Shown piece after piece: positions 36,103 to 45,097 of a stretch of 64,000 bases of DNA. Under the pieces are notes generated by a model that was not told the origin of the DNA, searched no databases, and worked only from the letters and a program-made list of their open reading frames with translations. The DNA is from Clostridia bacterium (GTDB lineage: Bacteria; Bacillota; Clostridia; Christensenellales; CAAEEZ01): assembly GCA_900755035.1 (NCBI GenBank), contig CAAEEZ010000002.1:120654-184653 (forward strand), read 5' to 3'. How positions within the stretch are numbered: position 1 is the first letter of the stretch; each line of letters opens with the position of its first letter. The position numbers were made by a program, and so were the translations under genes.

Positions 36103-36195
36103 ATGGACAAGATATTAGCAAAGCTAGAAAAACTGTATAAAGAAATTTTGATACTTAAAAAGAGAGTGGAAGATTTGGAGAAAAAAAGCGTATGA
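36103..36195 (+). CDS. 30-residue coiled-coil microprotein
   Basis: ATG at 36103 shortly after the hub-like gene, ending in an ATGA overlap with the next gene. The product starts MDKILAKLEKLYKEI and continues as one amphipathic helix with Leu/Ile at heptad positions to KKSV. GAGGTAAT lies just upstream as ribosome site. Tight packing between two phage genes and a regular heptad argue that it is translated. Function unknown; perhaps an oligomerisation partner of the following coiled-coil protein. Confidence 0.55.
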   Translation: MDKILAKLEKLYKEILILKKRVEDLEKKSV

Positions 36196-37211
36196 GTATA
36201 TGGGACGATTTTTTGGATTTATTCAAAACCAAGGAACAACTAAATAAAGAAAAAGACGAAGAATATTATGCTATTTTAGACGACGAAAAAGAACTAATGA
36301 ATAAACTGAACGGGCTAAGAACAGAATACGAGGCGTCGCTACCGAAGGATGAAATTATAGACTACGACGCTATTTTGGAGAAGTTTAACAAAGTGGAAAA
36401 GGTGGATAATACCTTATCAAATGAAAAACTTGACGAAATTGCAAAACAAGAAGCGTACGAAGGGTACGACGACGTACTTAGCGAGATAAAAAAGACCTTT
36501 GAAAATAGCATAAATAAAAATAAGCAAGACAAAGACAAGGTAAATGAAAATGCAAAAAACGAACTGATTAGCCTTGGAAATAAATTTGCTACTAACAAAA
36601 ATAATATTAAAGATAAAATGAGTAAAAACGGGTTGTATTATTCCACGATAAACGAGGGACTTAATAAGGAAAACGAAAAAGAATTGGCAAATAACGTTAA
36701 ACGAAACGAAGAAAATAAGCGTAATTCTTTATTAAAACTTGACGAGGAAATAAAAGAGATAGAAAACAAGAAAGATGAGGCAATGAAAAAGCTAGATGCC
36801 GATAAGTACAAAAAATACACCGATTTACTTAGCGACCTTACTGAAAAAAGGGACAAAGAAAGACAAAAGATTTTGGAATACAACGAAAATTTGAAAACGG
36901 AAAAAATCAAGTTTGACCAAAATAGAGAAAAATTGATAAAAGAACTAGAAGAAAAGGATAGAAAAGCAAAAACCGAAAAAGACAAACTGATTGCCGAACA
37001 AGAAAAAATATACGGGTATACGGGCGAAAAAAAGGAGAACTACGACAAAAGGTACGACTTAGCGTTTGAGTTTTATTCGTCGTTACCAAAGGATATTGCT
37101 TTAAGGGCCGTAAAAAGTAACCCGACGTTAAAGGGGTACCTGGGCAACTATTACGATACGTTACTATCTGCAATGCACGAAAGGGCAGGCGAGAAATCGC
37201 TGTTTGGTTAG
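36192..37211 (+). CDS. Long coiled-coil phage protein
   Basis: 339 residues. Apart from MSIWDDFLDLF at the start and YDLAFEFYSSLPKDIALRAVKSNPTLKGY near the end, it is almost wholly charged helix with Lys/Glu heptads from about residue 90 to 290. There is a central block KMSKNGLYYSTINEGL of a type found in phage internal or tail proteins. No signal peptide or transmembrane segment. It could be a tail needle, an ejected internal protein or a very short tape measure. Confidence 0.6.
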   Translation: MSIWDDFLDLFKTKEQLNKEKDEEYYAILDDEKELMNKLNGLRTEYEASLPKDEIIDYDAILEKFNKVEKVDNTLSNEKLDEIAKQEAYEGYDDVLSEIKKTFENSINKNKQDKDKVNENAKNELISLGNKFATNKNNIKDKMSKNGLYYSTINEGLNKENEKELANNVKRNEENKRNSLLKLDEEIKEIENKKDEAMKKLDADKYKKYTDLLSDLTEKRDKERQKILEYNENLKTEKIKFDQNREKLIKELEEKDRKAKTEKDKLIAEQEKIYGYTGEKKENYDKRYDLAFEFYSSLPKDIALRAVKSNPTLKGYLGNYYDTLLSAMHERAGEKSLFG

Positions 37212-37212
37212 T

Positions 37213-37458
37213 ATGTACGATAGTATTATTAGTTTGGCTACGGCTAACGGCATTTGGGCACTATTGTTTGTGTTTTTGTTTTTGTACGAATTGAAAGATT
37301 CGAAATCGAGAGAGATAAAATATCAAAATACCATTGATAAACTTACCGAGCAGTTGTCGGTGGTGTACGACGTAAAGGATACGGTGGAGGAAATTAAGGA
37401 AAATGAAGAAATTTTTACAAAGCGATTTTTGGCAAAATCTAAAATCGAAACTAGGTAA
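37213..37458 (+). CDS. BhlA/UviB-family holin-like protein
   Basis: ATG at 37213 starts MYDSIISLATANGIWALLFVFLFLYEL; the TTG at 37204 overlaps the previous gene. One transmembrane helix (about residues 10-27) is followed by a charged helical tail (DSKSREIKYQ, then VKDTVEEIKE), the usual BhlA/UviB organisation. These are holin-like membrane proteins often next to a lysin gene. No lysin is present here. It overlaps the second holin gene by 56 bases. Confidence 0.75.
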   Translation: MYDSIISLATANGIWALLFVFLFLYELKDSKSREIKYQNTIDKLTEQLSVVYDVKDTVEEIKENEEIFTKRFLAKSKIETR

Positions 37459-37672
37459 CTACGGCTTTTGGATATCGCTAACTAGCGCAGTCGTAGTGTT
37501 TTTGCAGAGTATAGGCGTGAAAATAGACAATGAAATAGCCTGCCAAATAGTTGGTTCGTTTTGCTCTATTTTGGTTGTTTTAGGCATAGTGTCAAATCCG
37601 TCGATAGGTCGTGGATATATAGACAAACCTAAAACTAAAAAGGTTAAAAATACGACTAGTGATATGGAATAA
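37403..37672 (+). CDS. Phage holin (phi LC3-like)
   Basis: 89 residues with the helix KLGNYGFWISLTSAVVVFLQ and a second (SFCSILVVLGIVSNPS), followed by RGYIDKPK, which matches phi LC3-type class II holins. It forms membrane holes at lysis, normally to release an endolysin. AAGGAAA upstream. It is the last gene before a strong terminator and lies in a different frame from the BhlA gene that it overlaps. Confidence 0.8.
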   Translation: MKKFLQSDFWQNLKSKLGNYGFWISLTSAVVVFLQSIGVKIDNEIACQIVGSFCSILVVLGIVSNPSIGRGYIDKPKTKKVKNTTSDME

Positions 37673-37680
37673 TAGTAGTA

Positions 37681-37712
37681 AAAAAAGAAGGGAGTATGTC
37701 CCTTCTTTTTTA
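37681..37712. terminator. Strong bidirectional terminator closing the phage-like cassette
   Basis: AAGAAGGGA-GTATG-TCCCTTCTT with A tract before and T tract after. It ends the holin transcript and can also serve the minus-strand gene at 37757. Confidence 0.9.
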
Positions 37713-37756
37713 TTGTAAATTTTTGTGATTAGTGCAATTTTATATAAACAAAAAGT

Positions 37757-39112
37757 CTAACTTGCTGTAATCTCGTCGAGTTTTATTGCAAAAACGTCGC
37801 TACCGCCATAGCACGAAGAAAAATCTTCTTGATTGTTGTTCGTTGACAAAAATACGTAGGTAACGTCCTTGATTTTTTTAATGGTGATAGGTGAGTTTAC
37901 GTATGGTATTTTTAATATTGACGATGCTTTTAACTCGTAATTTATGGTTGCTATTTCCGTTTTATTTTCGCTTAGTGATTTAGAAACGAAATTATAAGAA
38001 TTATCCACAAAGTTAATTTGTCCGTGTACTACGGAGAACTGATTAGTTTTATTTAATCCACCGACTATCACCCTAAAATTTTCGTCTAAAATACTGACTG
38101 AACACGTTACGTAATCGTGTAAAAGATATCCGCAATTTTGCGGAATAATTAGCGAGTTATCCGTAATTAAAGATAGTTCTGAAACGTTATAATTTTCGTC
38201 CTTTGGTGAAAAATTCAAAATAAAAGTTTTGCTATTATCCGTAAAATTTATAAGTAGATTTTGTCCGTCGTTACGTGGTAATATTTGACGAATAACGCCT
38301 TTTATCGTGCAAATACGTTCAATTAAATAATATATTTTGTCATTATCGTAGGTTTGTACTAGTTTGTATATATCAAAAAATCCGTTGCGTTTGTTTATAA
38401 AAATATCTTTTTGGTCGTATGAAAACGTTTTGTCAAAAAAGCCTTCGCTTGCCGTGTTTATCGTTAGGGAATTAGTTACGTTAAGTTCGTCGTCAATAAG
38501 CGAAAAAAACAATTTACCGTTTTTGTATCCCAAAAGTTTTATAGCGTCTACGCTTTGGTTTATAATAACGTTATCTAGCCCTTCAAGTTTGGCACTTTTT
38601 TCCAATTCGTATCGTTCGTTAAATAGTCTTGCAGTAGTCGTTTCTCCGCTAGTTGTTAGCAAAAAAATACCACTACCGAAAATTGTGGAAGTTAAGTACT
38701 TTTCGCTAGCTTGGCAAAGCACCTTCGTTTCTAGCAAATTAAGGTCGTCGTCAAGTACGGCTAGTGCGTAAGACTTTTCTTCTGCGTTAAAATCGTAGCC
38801 GTTAGACGAGGTTTCGATAAGTAAAATTATTTCATTTCCAACGATAAACGTATTTAGTAGTTTTTCGTTTGCCGTGCCACCTACGTTGTTTAGTTTGGAA
38901 TTCGTTTTATAGTGGCAAGACGGTTTTGGAAAAACGGTGTAATTTTTTTTAGGTTTTTCAGGTTCGCTTGGGGGTGTTATCGGCTTGTCTACGCTAGTTC
39001 CGCCTGCGTTTGCCCCCGTCGTTTTGTTCGTTGATAACACTATAAATAGCGATATAACCGCTACGACTGATATTACTGCAATAATTTTTATTACCGTTTG
39101 TTTCTTTTCCAT
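37757..39112 (-). CDS. Membrane-anchored extracellular protein, possible beta-propeller
   Basis: The start at 39112 (MEKKQTVIKIIAV) has GAGGAAAT in front. One N-terminal transmembrane helix (about residues 7-28) is followed by a Gly/Pro/Ser-rich linker and about 380 residues of alternating beta-strands with repeated segments such as IFINKRNGFFDIYKL, like a propeller. It is probably outside the cell. No family is recognised. Divergent from nothing immediate; murG lies 155 bases upstream on the same strand. Confidence 0.6.
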   Translation of the reverse strand: MEKKQTVIKIIAVISVVAVISLFIVLSTNKTTGANAGGTSVDKPITPPSEPEKPKKNYTVFPKPSCHYKTNSKLNNVGGTANEKLLNTFIVGNEIILLIETSSNGYDFNAEEKSYALAVLDDDLNLLETKVLCQASEKYLTSTIFGSGIFLLTTSGETTTARLFNERYELEKSAKLEGLDNVIINQSVDAIKLLGYKNGKLFFSLIDDELNVTNSLTINTASEGFFDKTFSYDQKDIFINKRNGFFDIYKLVQTYDNDKIYYLIERICTIKGVIRQILPRNDGQNLLINFTDNSKTFILNFSPKDENYNVSELSLITDNSLIIPQNCGYLLHDYVTCSVSILDENFRVIVGGLNKTNQFSVVHGQINFVDNSYNFVSKSLSENKTEIATINYELKASSILKIPYVNSPITIKKIKDVTYVFLSTNNNQEDFSSCYGGSDVFAIKLDEITAS

Positions 39113-39267
39113 ATTTCCTCCGTCAAAATATGTTAGCACGAAGAAAATGCGTTTTGGGCTATTTTCCAAAAGTACCTAAAAAGGCAAAAATAGAGGCAAA
39201 TATGTTAATTAACGGAAAGTTTTTTCCTGTATTTTGGTATTTTTCTTTGGCGTTTTTTGTTCGTTTA

Positions 39268-40269
39268 TTACAATTTTTTTACGATTTCGTCGTAGACCTT
39301 GTTTACGGGGTTCACAAATTTTTGTTCGGTTACCGTCGTATTTTGTAATTCGGTTAATAGGTTAAGCATTTCGTTGATAGAAAGTTCGTCCTGCGGTAGT
39401 ACTTTTATCGTGCTTGACTCTACGTTTTTTGCATTTTTTAGTTGGTCGCCACGAGATACGCTATTTGGCAGGGGAATAAGTATTGCTTTTTTGTTAAGCG
39501 CTACTATTTCGGCTATCGTGGTTGCGCCAGCCCTAGCAATCACTATATCGCTACTTGCGTAATATTTTCCCATTTCGTTCGTAAAATCTATTAGCGTTAG
39601 ATTAGGCTTTTTTATAGATAAGTCTAGCGTTTTGCCACCTATTATTATTAGGTTGTATTTTTCTAGTAGCGTATCGGCGTGTTTTAATATGAAGTCGTTA
39701 ATGCTTTTTGCACCCTGACTGCCACCCGTAATTAGTACGGTTGGTTTGCCGTTTGCCATTACTTTTGCTTTTTTCGTGGTAAACAGGTCGGGTTTAAGTG
39801 GAATACCAACTTTCGTGCCACAGTTAAAAGAGCAATTTTCAGCAGTTAGCACCGTTGCACCTAGTTTGTACGCTATTTGGTTTACTATGCCAAGGCTTGC
39901 GTCGGATTCGTGGCATATTTGTGGTATTTTAAGCGATTTTGCGGCAAGTACTACGGGCAAGGAAACGTATCCGCCTTTTGTAAATACGAGGTCGGGCTTT
40001 ATTTTTTTTAGTATCTTTTTAGTTTTGTTTACGGCAGGGGGCAATAAAAAGGGAATTTTAAGGTTTTGAATAGGTCTAGTTTTGTCAAGTTTAACGGCGG
40101 TGGTTTGATAAAATTTTACGCCGTTTTCAAGGCAGGCTTTTTCTTCCATGCTGTTAGCCGTTCCAACGTAACGAACGTCGAACCCGTTCTTTTTGAGTTT
40201 GTCTATAATTACCATATTAGGCAGTACATGTCCTAGCGTACCGCCACCACTAAAAATTATCGTTTTCAT
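39268..40269 (-). CDS. murG: UDP-GlcNAc:lipid I GlcNAc transferase MurG
   Basis: Adds GlcNAc to lipid I to form lipid II at the inner face of the membrane. Start at 40269 (MKTIIFSGGGT), with GGAG before it. Glycine loop GGGTLGHVLP, acceptor region FTKGGYVSLPVVLAA and HESDASLG (clostridial variant of HEQNA), and the UDP-GlcNAc motif GGSQGAKSIND with ARAGATTIAE are visible. 333 residues. It is not in a division/cell-wall cluster; neighbours are unrelated. Confidence 0.9.
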   Translation of the reverse strand: MKTIIFSGGGTLGHVLPNMVIIDKLKKNGFDVRYVGTANSMEEKACLENGVKFYQTTAVKLDKTRPIQNLKIPFLLPPAVNKTKKILKKIKPDLVFTKGGYVSLPVVLAAKSLKIPQICHESDASLGIVNQIAYKLGATVLTAENCSFNCGTKVGIPLKPDLFTTKKAKVMANGKPTVLITGGSQGAKSINDFILKHADTLLEKYNLIIIGGKTLDLSIKKPNLTLIDFTNEMGKYYASSDIVIARAGATTIAEIVALNKKAILIPLPNSVSRGDQLKNAKNVESSTIKVLPQDELSINEMLNLLTELQNTTVTEQKFVNPVNKVYDEIVKKL

Positions 40270-40461
40270 ACTTTTCTCCAAAGGTCTTTTACATATATAT
40301 TCATATCCGTCTAAAAACTTTCTAAACACTTTTTTGAATTTGTTAAATTTTTTACTTTTAATTTTTGAAAATATCCAAAATGAGCGATAAAAAATACTAT
40401 TTAGTATTGAAAAGCAGTTTGTTTTATAGTATTATATCTATTGTTATTTTGCGGAGGAAAT

Positions 40462-41961
40462 ATGAGCAAAGAAAAAAGATATATAATCGCACTTGACGAG
40501 GGTACTACTTCGGCAAGAACGCTTATTTACGACTGTCTAACGAACGGGATTGTAAGCGTAATAAACAAACCGTTTAAGCAGTATTATCCAAAGCCCGGTT
40601 GGGTAGAGCACGACCCCGATGAAATATGGGACGCTCAATTATCGTCTCTTACGGACGCTATTAAAGAAACGGGCATAGACCCGCAAGAAGTTTACGGCAT
40701 AGGTATAACGAACCAAAGAGAAACCGTAATAGTGTGGGATAAGAAAACGGGAAAGCCTATTTATAACGCTATCGTTTGGCAGTGTAGACGTACTACCGAG
40801 GCTTGCGAAAAAATAAAAAGGAACGTGCAATTATCCGCTAAGATTAGAAGCAAAACGGGACTAGTAATCGACGCATATTTTTCGGCTACTAAGATTAAGT
40901 GGATACTAGACAACGTAGAAGGCGCTAGGCAAAAGGCTGAAAATGGCGAACTATGTTGCGGTACTATCGACACCTATCTTGCGTACAAACTTAGCGAGGG
41001 CAAGGCGTTCGTTACTGATTATTCTAATGCAGCAAGGACGCTACTATTTAACATCAGCACGTTAGAGTGGGATGACGATTTGCTAGAACTTTTCGGCGTG
41101 CCTAAGAGTATGCTACCGAAAATAGTATCGAACAGTGAAATAGTAGGTAACGCCACGGTATTAGGTTGCGATATACCTATTGCAGGGCTTGCAGGAGACC
41201 AACAATCCGCATTGTTCGGTCAGTGCTGTTTTGAAGAAGGTATGGCAAAAAGTACCTACGGCACGGGCGGTTTTATACTGATGAACACGGGCGATAAACC
41301 CGTATTATCGCCGTCAAAATTGCTTACGACTATTGCGTGGGGTGTAAACGGAGAAGTTACCTATGCAATCGAAGGTAGTATATTTAACGCCGGTAGCAGT
41401 ATACAATGGCTAAGAGACGAACTGCATCTAATTGAATCTGCAAGTGAAACGAACGAAATAGCAAGTAGCGTGCCCGATACGGCTGGCGTATACGTAGTGC
41501 CTGCGTTTACGGGGCTTGGTGCGCCTTATTGGGATATGAACGCAAGAGGTGCAATAGTAGGTCTAACTAGAGGCGCAAATCGTAGCCACTTGGTTAGAGC
41601 GACTTTGGAATCTATGGCGTACGGTACTAAGGATATTTTGGAAAATATGAGAAGAGACAGCGCTATTACCTTAAAAGAGCTTAGGGTAGACGGTGGTGTT
41701 GCTAGAAACGACTTTTTAATGCAATTTCAAGCCGATATGCTAAATTGCAACATTATTCGTCCTACTAGTATAGAAACGACGGCGCTAGGAGTCGTGTACT
41801 TGGCAGGACTTGCTACCGGAGCATTCAAAGACCTGAAACATCTTGAAGAAACCATAGCGTTTGATAGAGTGTTTAAGCCTGATATGGCAGAAGAAGTAAG
41901 GAAAAAGAAATACGCCGGTTGGAAAAAAGCGGTAAAACGAGCGCTTGCTTGGGAAGATTGA
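40462..41961 (+). CDS. glpK: Glycerol kinase
   Basis: Phosphorylates glycerol to glycerol-3-phosphate. Start at 40462 (MSKEKRYIIALDEGTTSAR) follows GCGGAGGAA; an earlier ATG at 40441 has no site. Family signatures: GITNQRET, IVWQCRRT, LAGDQQSALFGQ, STYGTGGFILMN and LRVDGGVARNDFLMQ. The first motif has DEGTTS rather than the common DQGTTS. Length 499. A lipase-like hydrolase follows after 25 bases, suggesting use of glycerol freed from lipids. Confidence 0.96.
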   Translation: MSKEKRYIIALDEGTTSARTLIYDCLTNGIVSVINKPFKQYYPKPGWVEHDPDEIWDAQLSSLTDAIKETGIDPQEVYGIGITNQRETVIVWDKKTGKPIYNAIVWQCRRTTEACEKIKRNVQLSAKIRSKTGLVIDAYFSATKIKWILDNVEGARQKAENGELCCGTIDTYLAYKLSEGKAFVTDYSNAARTLLFNISTLEWDDDLLELFGVPKSMLPKIVSNSEIVGNATVLGCDIPIAGLAGDQQSALFGQCCFEEGMAKSTYGTGGFILMNTGDKPVLSPSKLLTTIAWGVNGEVTYAIEGSIFNAGSSIQWLRDELHLIESASETNEIASSVPDTAGVYVVPAFTGLGAPYWDMNARGAIVGLTRGANRSHLVRATLESMAYGTKDILENMRRDSAITLKELRVDGGVARNDFLMQFQADMLNCNIIRPTSIETTALGVVYLAGLATGAFKDLKHLEETIAFDRVFKPDMAEEVRKKKYAGWKKAVKRALAWED

Positions 41962-41986
41962 GTCAAAGCATTGGAAGGAGGAAAAT

Positions 41987-42985
41987 ATGGAAACAAAAAT
42001 TTTTACTAGTTACGACGGAAGAAAATTGAGTTGCTCGGTGTGGGACGAGGTGAGTAAGCCCATAGGAATCGTACAAATCGTGCACGGTATGGCAGAGCAT
42101 AGCCGTAGGTACGACGATTTTGCAAACTACTTAAATAAAAACGGACTAATCGTGTTTGCCGACGACCATAGAGCGCACGGAAATACTATGGAAAAGCAAG
42201 GATACGACGATGGAGATATATTCAACGAAACTATCCGTGACGAAATAGAGATTACTAAATATTTGAAAAACACCTATCATTTACCCGTAATTATATTCGG
42301 GCATAGTTACGGATCGTTCTTGGTGCAAGGATATATTCAACGTAACGCACTAAATATTGCAGGCGCAGTGCTATGCGGTTCGGCAAATATGGATAACGCA
42401 CTAACAAAATTCGGCGCAGTGATAGCAAATATGGCGTATTCGACCACTAAGGATAAATCGAAACCTGCAAAAAAACTTAATAAACTGACTTTTGGAAGTT
42501 ATAATAAAAACTTCAAGGACGAAGGTTTGGAGTTTGCTTGGCTAACTAGGGATAAGTCGCAAGTACAAAAATATATTGACGACGAGCAATGCGGTTACGT
42601 TATGAGCGTTGCGTTTTTCAAATACTTTATTAACGGTTTGAAAAATTTGTACAAACCAGAAAATCTGGCAAAAATACCTAAGAGTTTACCGATTCGTCTT
42701 ATGTCGGGAAAGAACGACCCGATTTCAGGCAAGGACAATAAGGAAGTAAACAAGTTGTACCAAACTTACGTTGGACTAGGTATAGAATATATCGACTTCA
42801 AGCTTTACGACAACGATAGGCACGAAATACTAAACGAGATGGATAACGACAAGGTGTACGAAGATACGCTAGCGTTTATCACCCACGTTTTGAAAGAAAA
42901 GACTGACCCGAAGGAGTTTAAGGCGCCACAAAACAAATCTAAAAAGAAAATAAAAAAACAAGAAAAGTTGCAAAGTAAAAAATAG
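41987..42985 (+). CDS. Alpha/beta hydrolase, monoacylglycerol lipase-like
   Basis: ATG at 41987 follows AAGGAGG. The oxyanion part is IVHGMAEHSRRYDDFANYL, the nucleophile elbow is FGHSYGSFLVQ (Ser in GHSYG), and the acid and His are in SGKNDPI and NDRHEILNE. This is the Serine aminopeptidase S33/monoglyceride lipase group. A 25-residue Lys-rich C-terminal tail (KSKKKIKKQEK) is unusual and may bind membranes. It shares an operon with glpK and ends before a terminator. Confidence 0.85.
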   Translation: METKIFTSYDGRKLSCSVWDEVSKPIGIVQIVHGMAEHSRRYDDFANYLNKNGLIVFADDHRAHGNTMEKQGYDDGDIFNETIRDEIEITKYLKNTYHLPVIIFGHSYGSFLVQGYIQRNALNIAGAVLCGSANMDNALTKFGAVIANMAYSTTKDKSKPAKKLNKLTFGSYNKNFKDEGLEFAWLTRDKSQVQKYIDDEQCGYVMSVAFFKYFINGLKNLYKPENLAKIPKSLPIRLMSGKNDPISGKDNKEVNKLYQTYVGLGIEYIDFKLYDNDRHEILNEMDNDKVYEDTLAFITHVLKEKTDPKEFKAPQNKSKKKIKKQEKLQSKK

Positions 42986-42989
42986 ATTA

Positions 42990-43017
42990 AAAAAGCCGAG
43001 ATAATCGGCTTTTTTAT
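42990..43017 (+). terminator. Terminator of glpK-lipase operon
   Basis: AAAAAGCCGA-GATAA-TCGGCTTTTTT hairpin with T tract. Past it lies an extended -10 (TGATATAAT, 43080-43088) for the topoisomerase genes. Confidence 0.85.
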
Positions 43018-43123
43018 TTTATAAAAATTAAAAAAATTGAAAATATTTTAGAAAAACTCTTTTGTTTTTTGAATATATATGATATAATTATATTAAATAA
43101 TATTATTATATGCGAGGTTTTTT

Positions 43124-45097
43124 ATGGCGACGAAAAAAACTAATAAAGAAAGCACGTATACAGCGGATAATATCGAAATACTTGACGGACTTGACGGCGT
43201 AAGAGTTCGCCCTGGTATGTATATCGGAGGAACGGGCAGTAGGGGGCTTCATCACATTTTGTGGGAAATAATCGACAATGCAATGGACGAGGCTTGCAAC
43301 GGCTACGCTAACAAGGTAACCGTTATTTTGCATAAGGACGGCAGTGCAGAAGTTAGTGATAACGGCAGGGGTATACCCGTTGGCAAGGTTAAAAAGACTA
43401 ACAAAAGCGCAGTTGAAGTAATTTTTACTACTTTGCACGCAGGCGGTAAATTTAATAATAGCAACTACCAATTTAGCGGTGGTTTGCACGGCGTTGGCGC
43501 TTCGGTAACTAATGCGTTATCTAGGTGGCTAACCGTGGAGTCTTACATAGACGGCAAGGCTTATAGAATGGAATTTCACTCGCCAGAGGTAAACGGCAAA
43601 GTTAAAAGCGGTATTCCAAAAGGCCCGCTAGAAGAGATAGGCAAAACCAAAAAGAAGGGTACTACCGTTACTTTTATGCCTGACGACAGAGTATTTCTAA
43701 AAGAAAAATTCAAGGCGTCGCTAATTATGTCGAGATTGCAAGAAACTGCCTTTTTGAATAAGAATATCGAGATGGAGTTTATCGACGAAAGGGGTGAAGA
43801 AGTTATCAGCCAAACCTATCACTCTAAGGGTGGCGTAGTGGACTTCGTTAAGTTTATCAACGAAGGCAAAACGGCGCTTTACGATAAGCCTATCTACATA
43901 GAAGGCGAAGATACTAATTTCAAACTTGAAATTGCTATTCAGCATATAAACGGGGACGACAGCGAAAACGTATATTCGTTTGTAAATAATATCCCTACAA
44001 TCGAAGGCGGTACGCATATCACGGGTTTTAGAAGTGGACTTACGAAGGTGCTTAACGATTACGCTAGAAAAACTAAGGTGCTAAAAGACAAAGACCCGAA
44101 TTTTGACGGCGAAGATTTTAGGCAGGGTATAAGTGCTATCGTATCGGTAAAATTGCAAGACGTTCAGTTTGAAGGTCAAACGAAAACTAAACTAGGAAAT
44201 ACTAACGTTAAGTCGATAGTGGAAAATATCGTAACTACCGAACTTGATAGGTATTTTCAAATGTCGCAATCTAAAAAAACTTTGGAGTTTATTCTAAAAC
44301 AGGCTACCGTCGCAAAGTCTATTAGAATGAAAACCAAACTTATAAAGGACAAAGAACACGCATTAAACGATATATTAGGCTCGAACCTAGTGGGTAAGTT
44401 GAGTAGTTGCTCGGGTAGAAAAGCCGAAGATAACGAATTGTTTATAGTTGAGGGCGATTCGGCAGGCGGTAGCGCAAAAATGGGTAGGGATAGAAAGACC
44501 CAAGCGATACTACCACTAAGGGGTAAGCCGTTAAACGCCGAGAAAAAGAGAGTGGATCAAATATTGCAAAACGAAGAAATTCGCTCGATTATATCGGCAA
44601 TAGGCGCTGGTATCGACCCGACTTTCGACCTATCTAAAATAAAATATCACAAGGTAATTATACTTGCCGACGCAGACCAAGACGGTGCGCACATTAGGGC
44701 AATACTTTTAACCTTCTTCTATCGTTATATGAAAGAACTAGTACTTAACGGCAACGTGTATATAGGTATGCCGCCGTTATATAAGATAGAAAGGAAAAAT
44801 CAGGTACAATACGCCTACGACGACGAGGAGTTAAGGGAACTTACCGAAGGTAAACCGCCAGCAAGACTGCAAAGATACAAAGGTCTTGGCGAAATGAACC
44901 CTGAGCAACTGTGGGAAACTACTATGAACCCGAAAACTCGTAGCCTAATGAGAGTAACGGTAGAGGACGCCGTTGCTGCAAACGAAGAAATATCTATTCT
45001 TATGGGCGATAATATCGAACTAAGAAAACAATATATCAACAAACACGCAAACTTTAACAAGGTGGATACCTTTGAACTTATCGGGAGGAAGAAATAA
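43124..45097 (+). CDS. parE: Type IIA topoisomerase B subunit (ParE-like, or GyrB)
   Basis: ATPase subunit of a type IIA topoisomerase. GHKL motifs: IIDNAMDEACNG, DNGRGIPVG, HAGGKFNNSNYQFSGGLHGVGAS. The TOPRIM domain has VEGDSAGGSAKMGRD, PLRGKPLNAEKK and DADQDGAHIR, and the tail has RYKGLGEMNPEQLWETTM. The PLRGKPLN and NGNVYIGMPPLYKI features fit ParE slightly better than GyrB, but this is not certain. Length 657. Its TAATGA stop overlaps the A-subunit start, so both are made together. Confidence 0.9.
   Translation: MATKKTNKESTYTADNIEILDGLDGVRVRPGMYIGGTGSRGLHHILWEIIDNAMDEACNGYANKVTVILHKDGSAEVSDNGRGIPVGKVKKTNKSAVEVIFTTLHAGGKFNNSNYQFSGGLHGVGASVTNALSRWLTVESYIDGKAYRMEFHSPEVNGKVKSGIPKGPLEEIGKTKKKGTTVTFMPDDRVFLKEKFKASLIMSRLQETAFLNKNIEMEFIDERGEEVISQTYHSKGGVVDFVKFINEGKTALYDKPIYIEGEDTNFKLEIAIQHINGDDSENVYSFVNNIPTIEGGTHITGFRSGLTKVLNDYARKTKVLKDKDPNFDGEDFRQGISAIVSVKLQDVQFEGQTKTKLGNTNVKSIVENIVTTELDRYFQMSQSKKTLEFILKQATVAKSIRMKTKLIKDKEHALNDILGSNLVGKLSSCSGRKAEDNELFIVEGDSAGGSAKMGRDRKTQAILPLRGKPLNAEKKRVDQILQNEEIRSIISAIGAGIDPTFDLSKIKYHKVIILADADQDGAHIRAILLTFFYRYMKELVLNGNVYIGMPPLYKIERKNQVQYAYDDEELRELTEGKPPARLQRYKGLGEMNPEQLWETTMNPKTRSLMRVTVEDAVAANEEISILMGDNIELRKQYINKHANFNKVDTFELIGRKK

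Noticed and set aside
39268..40269. MurG with HESD instead of HEQNA and GGTLGH instead of GGTGGH considered a novel glycosyltransferase
   Set aside because: The HESD form is usual in many clostridial MurG proteins and the other motifs are intact.
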